9,850 nucleotides of DNA from Pseudolysinimonas_A sp049651805 (GCF_049651805.1 NZ_JBASCU010000009.1:1-9850), one strand, 5' to 3'; numbered from the stretch's first letter, positions 1-6,608 are shown. Program-made: numbers and translations. The notes: a model not told the origin generated them from the letters alone.

Positions 1-184
1 CGACATCGACAACGAGCCCATCCCGCCAGCACACACCAGCGCTCGACGCGGGGCCAGCGTTTCGCGAGCAGATCCCAAATGAGGCACGCACCCCATTACG
101 CGAGCACTATAGGTGAGTCTCGTCGTCTGCTTGAAGGATGACGATCGGGCGATATCGTGAGGCGGTGCGCGACGAGCGCGCGCC
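1..184. other. Left-edge region, possible tail of an upstream gene and a 17-codon ORF
   Basis: No gene can be assigned firmly here. Two plus-strand frames are open from the window edge: one stops at TGA 80-82, the other at TGA 114-116. The second ends ...FREQIPNEARTPLREHYR and could be the C-terminus of an upstream gene, but neither tail is recognisable. A 17-codon ORF runs from ATG 138 to TAG 189-191 (MTIGRYREAVRDERAPW) and overlaps the GTG start at 185 by 7 nt. GAAGG lies directly against its ATG, which is too close for a normal Shine-Dalgarno pairing. The stretch CACTATAGG near 106-113 looks A/T-rich enough to be part of a promoter, but no convincing -35/-10 pair was found. Confidence 0.25.
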
Positions 185-1321
185 GTGGTAGCGACCGCAG
201 CACAGAACTTCGACCTCATCGTCGTCGGGGCGGGCCCCGCGGGCTCGGCCGCGGCATTGGCAGCTCTGCGCGAGCGACCCACCGCGCGCGTACTGATACT
301 CGACCGGGCGCCCCTCGGCCGCGACAAGACCTGTGGCGACGGGATCGGGCCCGATGCTGTGACGGAGTTGACACAGCTCGGCTTGACGGAGCAACTCCGC
401 CCACAGGAGCGGGTCTCCCGCTTTCGACTGGTCGCCCCCTCGGGCGTGGAGATCCTCGGCGTTGCGCCGCTGCCCGGCTATGTCGTTCCCCGACGCGAAT
501 TCGATCTCCGACTTATGTCAGCGGCGATCGCCGCCGGCGCGATCTTTCAGCAGCACGCGGTGCATGAGATACATCAGAATGAGCGAGACGTCGCGGTGGA
601 CGGCCGGTGGAGCGCGCCGGTGCTGATCGGAGCGGACGGGGCCAACTCGACGGTGCGCAGAGCCGCCGGAGAGCCACGCAATCGGGGACGGCACCTGGCC
701 GTGGCAGTCAGGGGCTACGTGGCCGCAGCCGACGGACTTGACGAACTTTATATCCGGTGGGATCCAGTTCCCGGTGACGGACTCGGCTATGCCTGGGCTT
801 TTCCGACAGCACGGGGAATGGCGAATGTGGGCTACGGCACGGCTGCTGAGGGGGTCAGTAAGGCGCACCTGGTGAAGAGGGCGAGCGAACTCCTGCCGGC
901 ATTCGCGATCGAATCCACTCGCATGACCGGTCACCTGCTGCCCCTGTCCACTCGCATGCCCCGGCTGGCCGTCGGGCGAATCCTGCTCGTCGGAGACGCG
1001 GCCAGTCAAATCAACCCCCTCACGGGCGAAGGCATCTTTTACGCGCTCGCCTCGGGAGCGCTCGCCGGACGCGTCGGGATAGCCGACTCCGACGCCGGAA
1101 ATGCCTATCCACGAGCCCTGCGGAAGAGATTCGGCCGCCAACACCGACAGTTGCGCGCGCTCTATCCATTGATCGACCGGCCTCGTGCCATCGAAGCCAC
1201 GGTGCGAGCCTGTGCCCGGGACGAGCGGTTGTTCCAACGGGTGCTTGCCGTGGGGCTCGGTGACGCAACGTTCAACATCGCCGACCTGGGGCGCTTCGCC
1301 GGTGCCATGCTTCGACGCTGA
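185..1321 (+). CDS. FAD-dependent oxidoreductase, geranylgeranyl reductase (GGR) family
   Basis: This 378-aa flavoprotein probably reduces isoprenoid double bonds, as in archaeal GGR or the mycobacterial menaquinone reductase MenJ, or acts on a related lipid. The Rossmann FAD motif GAGPAG is at residues 15-20, with the acidic end of strand 2 at D40. A TCGDG motif at 49-53 corresponds to the family's Cys-Gly segment, and the second FAD-binding signature GDAASQINPLTGEGI is at 270-284. The aromatic stretch GYAWAFP followed by NVGYG is also typical. The start is GTG 185, the only start codon downstream of an in-frame TGA at 158-160. It lacks a clear ribosome-binding site and could be coupled to the short ORF at 138-191. 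Nine of its first 40 codons end in A or T, more than in the later part of adhC. No menaquinone or carotenoid partner gene is visible, so the substrate is unknown. Other FAD monooxygenase-like activities are possible. Confidence 0.9.
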   Translation: MVATAAQNFDLIVVGAGPAGSAAALAALRERPTARVLILDRAPLGRDKTCGDGIGPDAVTELTQLGLTEQLRPQERVSRFRLVAPSGVEILGVAPLPGYVVPRREFDLRLMSAAIAAGAIFQQHAVHEIHQNERDVAVDGRWSAPVLIGADGANSTVRRAAGEPRNRGRHLAVAVRGYVAAADGLDELYIRWDPVPGDGLGYAWAFPTARGMANVGYGTAAEGVSKAHLVKRASELLPAFAIESTRMTGHLLPLSTRMPRLAVGRILLVGDAASQINPLTGEGIFYALASGALAGRVGIADSDAGNAYPRALRKRFGRQHRQLRALYPLIDRPRAIEATVRACARDERLFQRVLAVGLGDATFNIADLGRFAGAMLRR

Positions 1322-1336
1322 TTCGAACTCTCGTCC

Positions 1337-1509
1337 CCCTGGCGGCCCGGTCGCGTCAAGGAGCAGCACCGTCCAGGCGGCTTCCCAGGGCCAGGCGTGG
1401 GGCAGGTGCGGGCGGAGTCATCGATCGAGTCTGCCCCGGCCACCATCCCCGCAACGATCGCCTCGACTTTCAACCCCGCGTTGGCGCCCCTGTCCGTGGG
1501 GACGCTCAA
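1337..1509 (-). pseudogene. Decayed IS1380-like transposase remnant with internal deletion
   Basis: On the minus strand, 1509-1417 encodes LSVPTDRGANAGLKV followed by EAIVAGMVAGADSIDD. This is the conserved N-terminal region of IS1380-family transposases, where SIDD is normally followed by a leucine/arginine-rich segment (for example DLLRHG). Here the match stops at 1417. In a different frame, 1417-1337 reads LRPHLPHAWPWEAAWTVLLL and then DATGPPGG, which resembles the C-terminal end of such transposases (a basic strand, then a WPW..AW segment). The simplest reading is that the central catalytic part was deleted and the ends fused out of frame. No terminal inverted repeats or target duplication were found. 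The N-terminal match is fairly secure. The C-terminal match is from memory of the family and less certain. The remnant sits in the gap between two convergent genes. Confidence 0.6.
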
Positions 1510-1538
1510 CCGACGCGAGGGCAGCCCTGGCGGCAGGG
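1484..1538. terminator. Two weak hairpins in the gap between convergent genes
   Basis: GCGCCCC (1484-1490) can pair with GGGGACGC (1498-1505) with one bulged A. CCCTG (1525-1529) can pair with CAGGG (1534-1538) across a 4-nt loop. Both lie between the convergent ends of the GGR-family gene and fhs, so they could end transcription in either direction. Neither is followed by a T-run on either strand, and the first lies within the transposase remnant, so this is a weak proposal. Confidence 0.2.
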
Positions 1539-1607
1539 AAAAGCTTGCGCCTACGAGATGCCTTTCGTTTCAGGCGAGTGTTGTTCTCGGGCATCGGTGG
1601 ATCCAGG

Positions 1608-3284
1608 CTACGACAGCCCGGTGATGTTGCCGTCGGCGTCGATGTCGATGCGCTCCAACGCCGGGCGGGCGGGCAGGCCGGGCATCGTCATGATCGTGCC
1701 GGTGAGCGCGACGACGAAGCCCGCGCCGGTGCGCGGGATGACGTCACGCACGTGGATCACGAAGCCTTCGGGGGCGCCCAGCAGCGTCGCGTCGTCGGAG
1801 AAGGAGTACTGCGTCTTGGCGATGCAGACCGGAAAGCGGCCCCACCCGTTGCGTTCGATCTCGGCGATCTTGCGCAGCGCCGTGGGAGCGAACTCGACGT
1901 CGTCGGCGCGGTAGATCTGCCGGGCGACGGTGCGGATCTTCTCGACGATCGGCAGGTCGAGGTCGTAGAGGTGGTGGAAGGTCGACGGCTGCTCGATCGC
2001 GGTGAGCACGGCTTCCGCCAGCGCGTCGCCGCCCGCACCGCCCCCGCCGTTGGCCCAGACATCCGCGATCGCTGCGGCAACACCCGCGTGCTTCGCCCAG
2101 GCCAGCACCCGCTGCCGCTCCTCGTCGGTGTCGGTCGGGAAGGAGTTGATCGCCACCACGGGCGTGAGACCGAAGCGGCGGATGTTCTCGACATGGCGGG
2201 CGAGGTTCGGGATGCCGCGGTCGACCGCATCCGCATCCGGTGTCGCGAGGTCGGTCAGCGCCACACCGCCGTGCATCTTGAGTGCGCGGATCGTCGCGAC
2301 GAGGACGACCGCGTCGGGGGCGACATCCGCGACCCGGCTCTTGATGTCGAGGTACTTCTCCGCGCCCAGGTCGGCTCCGAAGCCCGCCTCGGTGACGACG
2401 ACCTCCGCGAGCGAACGGGCGGCCGTCGTCGCGACGACAGAGTTGCAGCCGTGGGCGATGTTCGCGAACGGGCCACCGTGCACGAGCGCCGGGGTGCCCG
2501 CGATCGTCTGCACGAGGTTGGGGCGGATGGCGTAGCGCAGCAGCGCGGTGAGCGCCCCGGCCGCGCCGAGGTCGGCGACGGTGACCGGGCGTCGATCCGC
2601 GGTGAAGGCGACCGTGATCGCCGCGATCCGCGCCTTGAGCGACGCCAGGTCGGTCGCGAGGCACAACGCCGCCATCACCTCGGATGCCGCCGTGATGTCG
2701 AAGCCGCCCTCGCGCGGCACGCCCTCGGTCGGCCCGCCGAGCCCGAGCACGACGTCGCGCAGCGCGCGGTCGTTGACGTCGAGCACCCGGCGGAACGTCA
2801 CGCGCCGCGGGTCGATGCCGAGTGCGTTGCCGTGATGAAGGTGGTTGTCGACGATCGCTGCGAGCGTGTTATTCGCGCTGGTGATCGCGTGGAAGTCGCC
2901 GGTGAAGTGCAGGTTGATGTCTTCCATCGGCAGCACCTGGGATCGGCCACCGCCGGCGGCACCACCCTTCATCCCGAGCACCGGACCGAGCGAGGGTTCG
3001 CGCAGAGCGACGATCACGCGCCGACCCGTTCGGGCGATCGCGTCCGCGAGGCCGACCGACATCGTCGTCTTGCCTTCACCGGCGGGCGTCGGGCTCATCG
3101 CGCTGACCAGCACGAGTTTCGCCCGTCCGCCCGGCGGGAGTTTCGAGATGTCCACCTTGGCGATGTGGCGCCCGTATAGCTCGATCGCCTCCCGCGGGAT
3201 GCCGGCGGCATCGGCGATGGACTCGATGGGCTGAAGGGTCGCCGCGCGGGCGTAGGCGAGATCATCCATCGTCGACTCTGACAT
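1608..3284 (-). CDS. fhs: Formate-tetrahydrofolate ligase
   Basis: This enzyme joins formate to tetrahydrofolate using ATP, giving 10-formyl-THF for purine synthesis and one-carbon metabolism in the cytosol. The protein is 558 aa from ATG 3284, the usual family length. The P-loop-like ATP motif PTPAGEGKTT is at residues 65-74, REPSLGP at 95-101, the glycine-rich GMKGGAAGGG at 104-113 and EDINLHFTGDFHAI at 121-134, all hallmarks of the family. The reading frame stays open upstream across the antisense strand of adhC, but that extension has no family similarity. ATG 3269 (MDDLAYARAATLQPI) is an alternative start that also fits the family's N-terminus. ATG 3284 is preferred because CACGAT (minus strand, 3296-3291) lies six bases before it, a weak leaderless arrangement, and neither start has a strong ribosome-binding site. 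The gene diverges from adhC. Confidence 0.96.
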   Translation of the reverse strand: MSESTMDDLAYARAATLQPIESIADAAGIPREAIELYGRHIAKVDISKLPPGGRAKLVLVSAMSPTPAGEGKTTMSVGLADAIARTGRRVIVALREPSLGPVLGMKGGAAGGGRSQVLPMEDINLHFTGDFHAITSANNTLAAIVDNHLHHGNALGIDPRRVTFRRVLDVNDRALRDVVLGLGGPTEGVPREGGFDITAASEVMAALCLATDLASLKARIAAITVAFTADRRPVTVADLGAAGALTALLRYAIRPNLVQTIAGTPALVHGGPFANIAHGCNSVVATTAARSLAEVVVTEAGFGADLGAEKYLDIKSRVADVAPDAVVLVATIRALKMHGGVALTDLATPDADAVDRGIPNLARHVENIRRFGLTPVVAINSFPTDTDEERQRVLAWAKHAGVAAAIADVWANGGGGAGGDALAEAVLTAIEQPSTFHHLYDLDLPIVEKIRTVARQIYRADDVEFAPTALRKIAEIERNGWGRFPVCIAKTQYSFSDDATLLGAPEGFVIHVRDVIPRTGAGFVVALTGTIMTMPGLPARPALERIDIDADGNITGLS

Positions 3285-3329
3285 GACCACATCGTGGCCG
3301 ACCGGAAGCGCGAGGGCTAGTGCGGCGCC

Positions 3330-3335
3330 TAACGT
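3330..3335 (+). promoter_or_regulatory. Predicted -10 box (TAACGT) of leaderless adhC
   Basis: TAACGT matches TAnnnT and is followed by exactly six bases and then GTG 3342. This is the arrangement seen in actinobacterial leaderless genes, where transcription begins at the start codon. The GGAGG at 3336-3340 ends one base before the GTG, too close to work as a Shine-Dalgarno site for it, which favours the leaderless reading. No good -35 hexamer is visible. Confidence 0.5.
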
Positions 3336-3341
3336 GGAGGG

Positions 3342-4385
3342 GTGCTGACTGTCACGGCCTACGCCGCCGCTTCCCCTACCGCCGACATCCTTCCCACCAC
3401 AATCGAACGTCGAGACGTCGGGCCGGCCGACGTTCTCATCGAGATCGCGTATGCCGGAATCTGCCACTCCGACATCCACACCGTGCGTGGCGACTGGGGC
3501 GCGCAGACCTACCCGCTCACCGTCGGCCACGAGATCGCGGGCGTCGTGTCGGCGGTCGGGTCGGGCGTGACGAAGTGGGCCGTCGGCGACCGGGTCGGCG
3601 TGGGCTGCATGGTGAACTCCTGCCGCGAGTGCGTCAATTGCCGGGCCGGGCTCGAGCAGTACTGCGAGAACGGAAACGTCGGCACCTACGGCATCGTCGA
3701 CCGCGACGGCACCGTCACCCAGGGCGGCTACTCGACCCACATCGTGGTCGACCAGGACTTCGTGTTGCGCATCCCGGAGGCGATCGACCTCGCGGTCGCC
3801 GCTCCGCTGCTGTGCGCGGGCATTACGACCTACTCGCCGCTCAAGCACTGGAACGCGGCCCCCGGCCGCAAGATCGCGGTCGTCGGGATGGGCGGGCTCG
3901 GCCACATGGCGGTGAAGATCGCCCACGCGCTTGGGGCCGACGTGACGGTGCTGTCGCAGACGCTGTCGAAGGAAGCCGACGGGCGGGCGTTCGGGGCGAC
4001 GCGCTACTTCGCGACGAGCGACCCGGCCACCTTCGCCGAACTGAAGAACGAGTTCGACCTGATCGTCAACACCGTGTCGGCCGAGATCGACATGCGGGCC
4101 TACCTCTCGCTGCTGCGACTCGACGGAGTGCTCGTCAACGTCGGGGCTCCGCCCGAGCCGCTGCCGGTTCCGGTGTTCGCCCTGTTCGGCAACCGCCGGT
4201 CGTTCGCGGGCTCGAGCATCGGCGGCATCCGCGAGACGCAGGAGATGCTCGACTTCTGCGCGGCGCACGGCGTCGTGCCCGAGACGGAGCTCATCGCGGC
4301 CGACCAGATCACTGAGGCCTGGCAGCGCGTGCTGAAGTCCGACGTGCGCTACCGGTTCGTGATCGACGTCGCGACGATGGCCTGA
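3342..4385 (+). CDS. adhC: Zinc-dependent NAD(P) alcohol dehydrogenase, AdhC/CAD type
   Basis: This 347-aa medium-chain dehydrogenase interconverts primary alcohols and aldehydes with NADP(H), or less likely NAD(H), in the cytosol. The catalytic zinc ligands are C41 (GICHSDIH), H63 (VGHEIAG) and C158 (PLLCAG). The structural zinc is held by C94, C97, C100 and C108. The nucleotide-binding glycine motif GMGGLGH is at 182-188. The sequence follows mycobacterial AdhC almost segment by segment, including CAGITTYSPLKHWN, NTVSAEID, SIGGIRETQEML and the C-terminal DVRYRFVID, and the length agrees. The start GTG 3342 gives MLTVTAYAA, matching relatives. It sits 57 bp from the divergent fhs start. Physiological substrates of this family are often broad (cinnamyl and other aldehydes), so a specific role cannot be given. 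Confidence 0.93.
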   Translation: MLTVTAYAAASPTADILPTTIERRDVGPADVLIEIAYAGICHSDIHTVRGDWGAQTYPLTVGHEIAGVVSAVGSGVTKWAVGDRVGVGCMVNSCRECVNCRAGLEQYCENGNVGTYGIVDRDGTVTQGGYSTHIVVDQDFVLRIPEAIDLAVAAPLLCAGITTYSPLKHWNAAPGRKIAVVGMGGLGHMAVKIAHALGADVTVLSQTLSKEADGRAFGATRYFATSDPATFAELKNEFDLIVNTVSAEIDMRAYLSLLRLDGVLVNVGAPPEPLPVPVFALFGNRRSFAGSSIGGIRETQEMLDFCAAHGVVPETELIAADQITEAWQRVLKSDVRYRFVIDVATMA

Positions 4386-4396
4386 GCCCCCATCAG

Positions 4397-4426
4397 GAGG
4401 CGGTCGCAGCCCGTCGCGTCCGCCTC
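4397..4426 (+). terminator. Weak hairpin downstream of adhC
   Basis: GAGGCGG (4397-4403) is a perfect inverted match to CCGCCTC (4420-4426), separated by a 16-nt loop and lying 11 bases after the adhC stop. There is no T-run after it, so termination activity is only possible, not shown. Confidence 0.25.
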
Positions 4427-4457
4427 AAGGCCACCTGGTTGCGGTCAAACGCACCGA

Positions 4458-4490
4458 GGCGCCGCGCCGATTTAGCGGGCGAGCGGCGCC
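4458..4490. repeat. 8-bp perfect inverted repeat at the 3' end of the zinc-finger gene
   Basis: GGCGCCGC (4458-4465) pairs perfectly with GCGGCGCC (4483-4490) across a 17-nt loop. The right arm lies in the last codons of the minus-strand gene and the loop contains its TAA stop (4472-4474). With the hairpin at 4397-4426 it forms the only structured DNA between the two convergent genes and may stop transcription from either side. There is no U-tract. Confidence 0.35.
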
Positions 4491-4903
4491 ACTGCGTGAT
4501 AGAGCTTCAAGAGATCCTCCGCTAGCGGATCTTGGTGGCCCTCGAGGAAACGCGACATCCCGCGAACCTCCGCCAATGCTTCGCGTGCAGCAGCTAGCTC
4601 CTGCGGTGTGGGTCCGAGATCTCCCGGATCATCGCCCACGCTCGTCCGGATATAGGCACTGGCCCGGGCGCGGAGCTGCTCGGCTTGGTGTTGAAGGTGT
4701 TCGATCTGCCCCAAGGTCTTGCGAAGGTCGCGCTCAGCACTTCGGCGGCAGTCCTCGCTGTGAAAGTCCCGGGGTCTGCCCGGCCCTGGAGTGCGAAAGA
4801 ACTGTTCGTCACAACGCGGGTTCGCACAGGTAGCCTGTTGGGCGCTGAGAGCCGGATTGGCATCCAAGTCCCGCAGCTCGACGAGGTCACGAGATGCAGC
4901 CAT
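4472..4903 (-). CDS. Hypothetical small protein with a zinc-finger-like motif and coiled coil
   Basis: This 143-aa protein of unknown function has a probable zinc site near its N-terminus: C26, C31, H48 and C52, in CANPRC ... GPGRPRDFHSEDCR. It resembles actinobacterial small zinc domains of the form C-x-x-C ... GRPRxYCSDACR, but has His where the third Cys usually is and four residues between the first two Cys. A charged heptad-like stretch follows at about 53-80 (RRSAERDLRKTLGQIEHLQ and onward), likely a coiled coil, and then a helical C-terminus. There is no signal peptide or membrane segment. ATG 4903 is supported by AAGGG (minus strand, 4913-4909) five bases upstream, one of the few proper Shine-Dalgarno sites in this window. 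Its codons include many ending in A or T. It is divergent from the 132-aa/HAD pair across 351 bp. It could be a DNA- or RNA-binding accessory protein, which is inference only. Confidence 0.7.
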   Translation of the reverse strand: MAASRDLVELRDLDANPALSAQQATCANPRCDEQFFRTPGPGRPRDFHSEDCRRSAERDLRKTLGQIEHLQHQAEQLRARASAYIRTSVGDDPGDLGPTPQELAAAREALAEVRGMSRFLEGHQDPLAEDLLKLYHAVAPLAR

Positions 4904-5025
4904 CAGGGCCCTTCGGATCGTTTATCCGCGCGATATTGGAAGCTCCAGACTACTGGTAGCACCTGCCCCAGAGGCAGCGGGCGCGCCGCGTGGGTCCAAC
5001 GCCACGCCGGATCGATGCAAATAAA

Positions 5026-5055
5026 TCGGCGCGAAACTCTTCGGCGCGACACTTG
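5026..5055. repeat. Imperfect 15-bp tandem repeat, possible operator
   Basis: Two adjacent 15-bp units, TCGGCGCGAAACTCT (5026-5040) and TCGGCGCGACACTTG (5041-5055), share the first nine bases and most of the rest. They sit in the middle of the divergent spacer, next to an A/T-rich patch. Tandem sites spaced 15 bp apart might bind a regulator. Nothing in the sequence proves this. Confidence 0.4.
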
Positions 5056-5242
5056 TGGCATGAGGATCGACCGAGTTCGCGATCGGGGCGCCGAGCGACT
5101 GAACACCGTGGGCGGCTCAAGCGTTGCCGGTCTCACACGTGCGTCGGGTGTGGAAAGTTCGACTCGGCTGCCGCGAGGACTGACATCACGCCTTGGCAGC
5201 GGCCGCTGCGCAAGTCGCCGTAGTTCGGTCGGGGGCCGGGCC

Positions 5243-5248
5243 TATGCT
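5243..5248 (+). promoter_or_regulatory. Predicted -10 box (TATGCT) of a leaderless two-gene unit
   Basis: TATGCT matches the -10 consensus TATAAT at four of six positions and is followed by six bases (GCCGCC) and ATG 5255. The spacing is the same as for adhC and the LysE-type gene. No Shine-Dalgarno sequence lies at a useful distance from the ATG, so a leaderless mRNA is the best explanation for this start. No recognisable -35 element is present. Confidence 0.5.
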
Positions 5249-5254
5249 GCCGCC

Positions 5255-5653
5255 ATGGCGACCACCAGCACGACTGCAGAAGCTCAGGTACATGGCGCGG
5301 GAGTCGCTTCCTGCAAGCGATGGCGAGAATTTGGAGAGGCGCCCGAGCTCCTGCGGTGGAAGGACTTTGTGGACGAGGTCGGTATCGAGACGTGGAATGT
5401 CGCGGCCGTCGGAGAAGCCGTTGTCCTCCGACATGCATATGCAGTCGAGTGCATCGTGACCACTGCCCCGAACTGGCATCTCCTCCAGGAGAACGTCACT
5501 GCGCTCATCCACCGGGGTTGGATGGTCACGGTCGTCACGCCGCTGAGCTCGATGGGCCACGCTCACGAAGAGCTGCGAGGCACTGCTGCGCGCATACAGG
5601 GTTGGTGGACCCGAGAGTCGGACTATCTATTCAGTCCGCAAGAGATCGCTTAA
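5255..5653 (+). CDS. Unrecognised 132-aa protein, coupled to a HAD-family gene
   Basis: I do not recognise this family. The protein begins with a polar Ala/Thr-rich tail (about residues 1-15). A compact alpha/beta-looking domain follows: a WKDFVDEVGIETW segment near 35-48, a hydrophobic strand (VVLRHAYAVECIVTT), a helix (HLLQENVTALIHRG) and a strong strand (WMVTVVTPL, 89-97). It ends with SMGHAHEELRGTAARIQGWW and a conserved-looking tail, LFSPQEIA. Two Trp (117, 118) after RIQG and the two His in GHAHEELRG could be functional. There is no signal peptide or membrane segment. ATG 5255 is chosen because a -10-like TATGCT lies six bases upstream and codon use looks coding from there. An upstream ATG at 5060 in the same frame would add Arg/Ser-rich sequence. 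Its TAA stop overlaps the next ATG (TAATG), so the two proteins are very probably made together and act together. Confidence 0.75.
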   Translation: MATTSTTAEAQVHGAGVASCKRWREFGEAPELLRWKDFVDEVGIETWNVAAVGEAVVLRHAYAVECIVTTAPNWHLLQENVTALIHRGWMVTVVTPLSSMGHAHEELRGTAARIQGWWTRESDYLFSPQEIA

Positions 5654-6600
5654 TGCCACCCGCCCTCAACGCGCAGAACGTCATCGCGTTCGTATGGGAT
5701 TTTGACAAGACGCTTACGCCCGGGTACATGCAGCAACCCATCTTCGATGCATACGGCATAGATGCACACGAGTTCTGGGGCGAGGTTAACGCCCTCGTGG
5801 ACCACTTTCAGGAGCGCGGCCTGAAAGTATCCAAGGACACGGCCTATCTCGGCCACATGCTGACCTACATCGACGGCGGCCCCTTCGAGGGACTGACCAA
5901 CGCTCGCCTGCGAGAGCTGGGGTCGCTGGTTCCACTGGCCCCCGGCATGCCTGAATTCATGGAGCGAATGCGAGACCTCGTTCGGGCCGACGAGCGGTAC
6001 GCGCACCACGACCTGAAGGTGGAGCACTACATCGTTTCCACCGGCTTGCGCCAGATGATCGAAGGCAATCCGATCTTTGAACACGTCGACGGGGTCTGGG
6101 CGTGCGAACTCTTGTCAGACCCGCCGGGACCGGGATACCTGGAGACGCTCGGGCGCGTGGAGCTGAGCGACAAGCTCACGCAAGTGGGGTACGTGATTGA
6201 CAACACGACCAAGACGCGCGCCATTTTTGAGATCAACAAGGGGGTCAACGTCGAGCCCGCGCTGGACGTCAACGCTCGGATGGATCCCGACGAGCGCCGC
6301 GTTCCGGTCCAGAACATGATTTACATCGCGGACGGTCCCAGCGACGTTCCGGTGTTTTCGGTTGTCGGGCGAGCCGGTGGCGGCACGCTCGGAGTTTGGA
6401 CGGACGCCGCGAACTACGAGAACGTTCGTCGGCTAGAGGCCGATGGACGCGTGAACAGTATTGCCAAGGCCGATTATTCCGAGGGCGAAGCCGCGGACAT
6501 GTGGTTGAGTTCCTCGCTACGCAGCATTGCTGATCGCATCTGCGATGCACGAGATCGCCGGCTGCAGGGTATTGCCGCACCCGGCGGTCACGTTGTCTAG
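5653..6600 (+). CDS. HAD-superfamily hydrolase (phosphatase-like)
   Basis: This 315-aa protein carries the complete haloacid-dehalogenase catalytic set. Motif I is DFDKTLT with nucleophile D16 and acid/base D18. Motif II is STG at 129-131. A motif III lysine is probably K187 (NTTKTRA) or K196 (EINK). Motif IV is YIADGPSDVP with D227 and D231. The large helical insert between motifs I and II (about 25-120) is a C1-type cap, as in phosphoserine phosphatase-like enzymes. It should hydrolyse a phosphate ester in the cytosol using Mg2+, but the substrate is unknown. The ATG overlaps the stop of the 132-aa gene by one base, which indicates translational coupling. In a 40-codon sample from 5881, ten codons end in A or T, against one in a 40-codon sample of adhC, suggesting a different origin. 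It ends 8 bp before the convergent Gfo/Idh gene. HAD membership is firm; the exact activity is open. Confidence 0.9.
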   Translation: MPPALNAQNVIAFVWDFDKTLTPGYMQQPIFDAYGIDAHEFWGEVNALVDHFQERGLKVSKDTAYLGHMLTYIDGGPFEGLTNARLRELGSLVPLAPGMPEFMERMRDLVRADERYAHHDLKVEHYIVSTGLRQMIEGNPIFEHVDGVWACELLSDPPGPGYLETLGRVELSDKLTQVGYVIDNTTKTRAIFEINKGVNVEPALDVNARMDPDERRVPVQNMIYIADGPSDVPVFSVVGRAGGGTLGVWTDAANYENVRRLEADGRVNSIAKADYSEGEAADMWLSSSLRSIADRICDARDRRLQGIAAPGGHVV

Positions 6601-6608
6601 GGGCCGCG

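Larger units (their letters stand above)
4904..5254. other. Divergent spacer between the zinc-finger gene and the two-gene HAD unit
   Basis: No convincing gene is seen in these 351 bp. Open frames exist on both strands, but their products are rich in Arg and Ser and resemble nothing known. The frame of the downstream 132-aa protein is open through the whole spacer, with an ATG at 5060 that would add 65 residues of low-complexity Arg/Ser sequence. That extension is judged unlikely. The spacer carries an A/T-rich patch (GCAAATAAATC, 5017-5027) beside a 15-bp imperfect tandem repeat (5026-5055) and the predicted -10 box at 5243-5248. On the minus strand GGATAAACG near 4919-4927 might belong to a promoter for the zinc-finger gene. 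Confidence 0.4.

Noticed and set aside
1397..1624. Plus-strand 75-aa frame in the gap after the GGR-family gene
   Set aside because: The opposite strand carries recognisable transposase sequence, and this frame runs into the 3' end of fhs.
1185..3179. A 664-aa plus-strand frame opposite fhs
   Set aside because: It is an antisense shadow of a G/C-rich gene. Its product is low-complexity Arg/Asp-rich with no recognisable domain, while the minus strand encodes an unmistakable enzyme.
1608..4268. An 886-aa reading frame on the minus strand that would extend fhs across the antisense of adhC
   Set aside because: The added N-terminal part is Arg/Asp/Val-rich shadow sequence opposite adhC, and the family starts at about residue 1 of the ATG 3284 or 3269 product.
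4990..5223. Possible small gene in the divergent spacer (plus strand, containing CVGCGKF)
   Set aside because: It has only one CxxC pair, no ribosome-binding or leaderless start signal, and Arg-rich low-complexity sequence.
5060..5254. N-terminal extension of the 132-aa protein from ATG 5060
   Set aside because: The added 65 residues are Arg/Ser-rich and unlike a folded domain. The box upstream (GACACT) is weak, whereas TATGCT fits ATG 5255.
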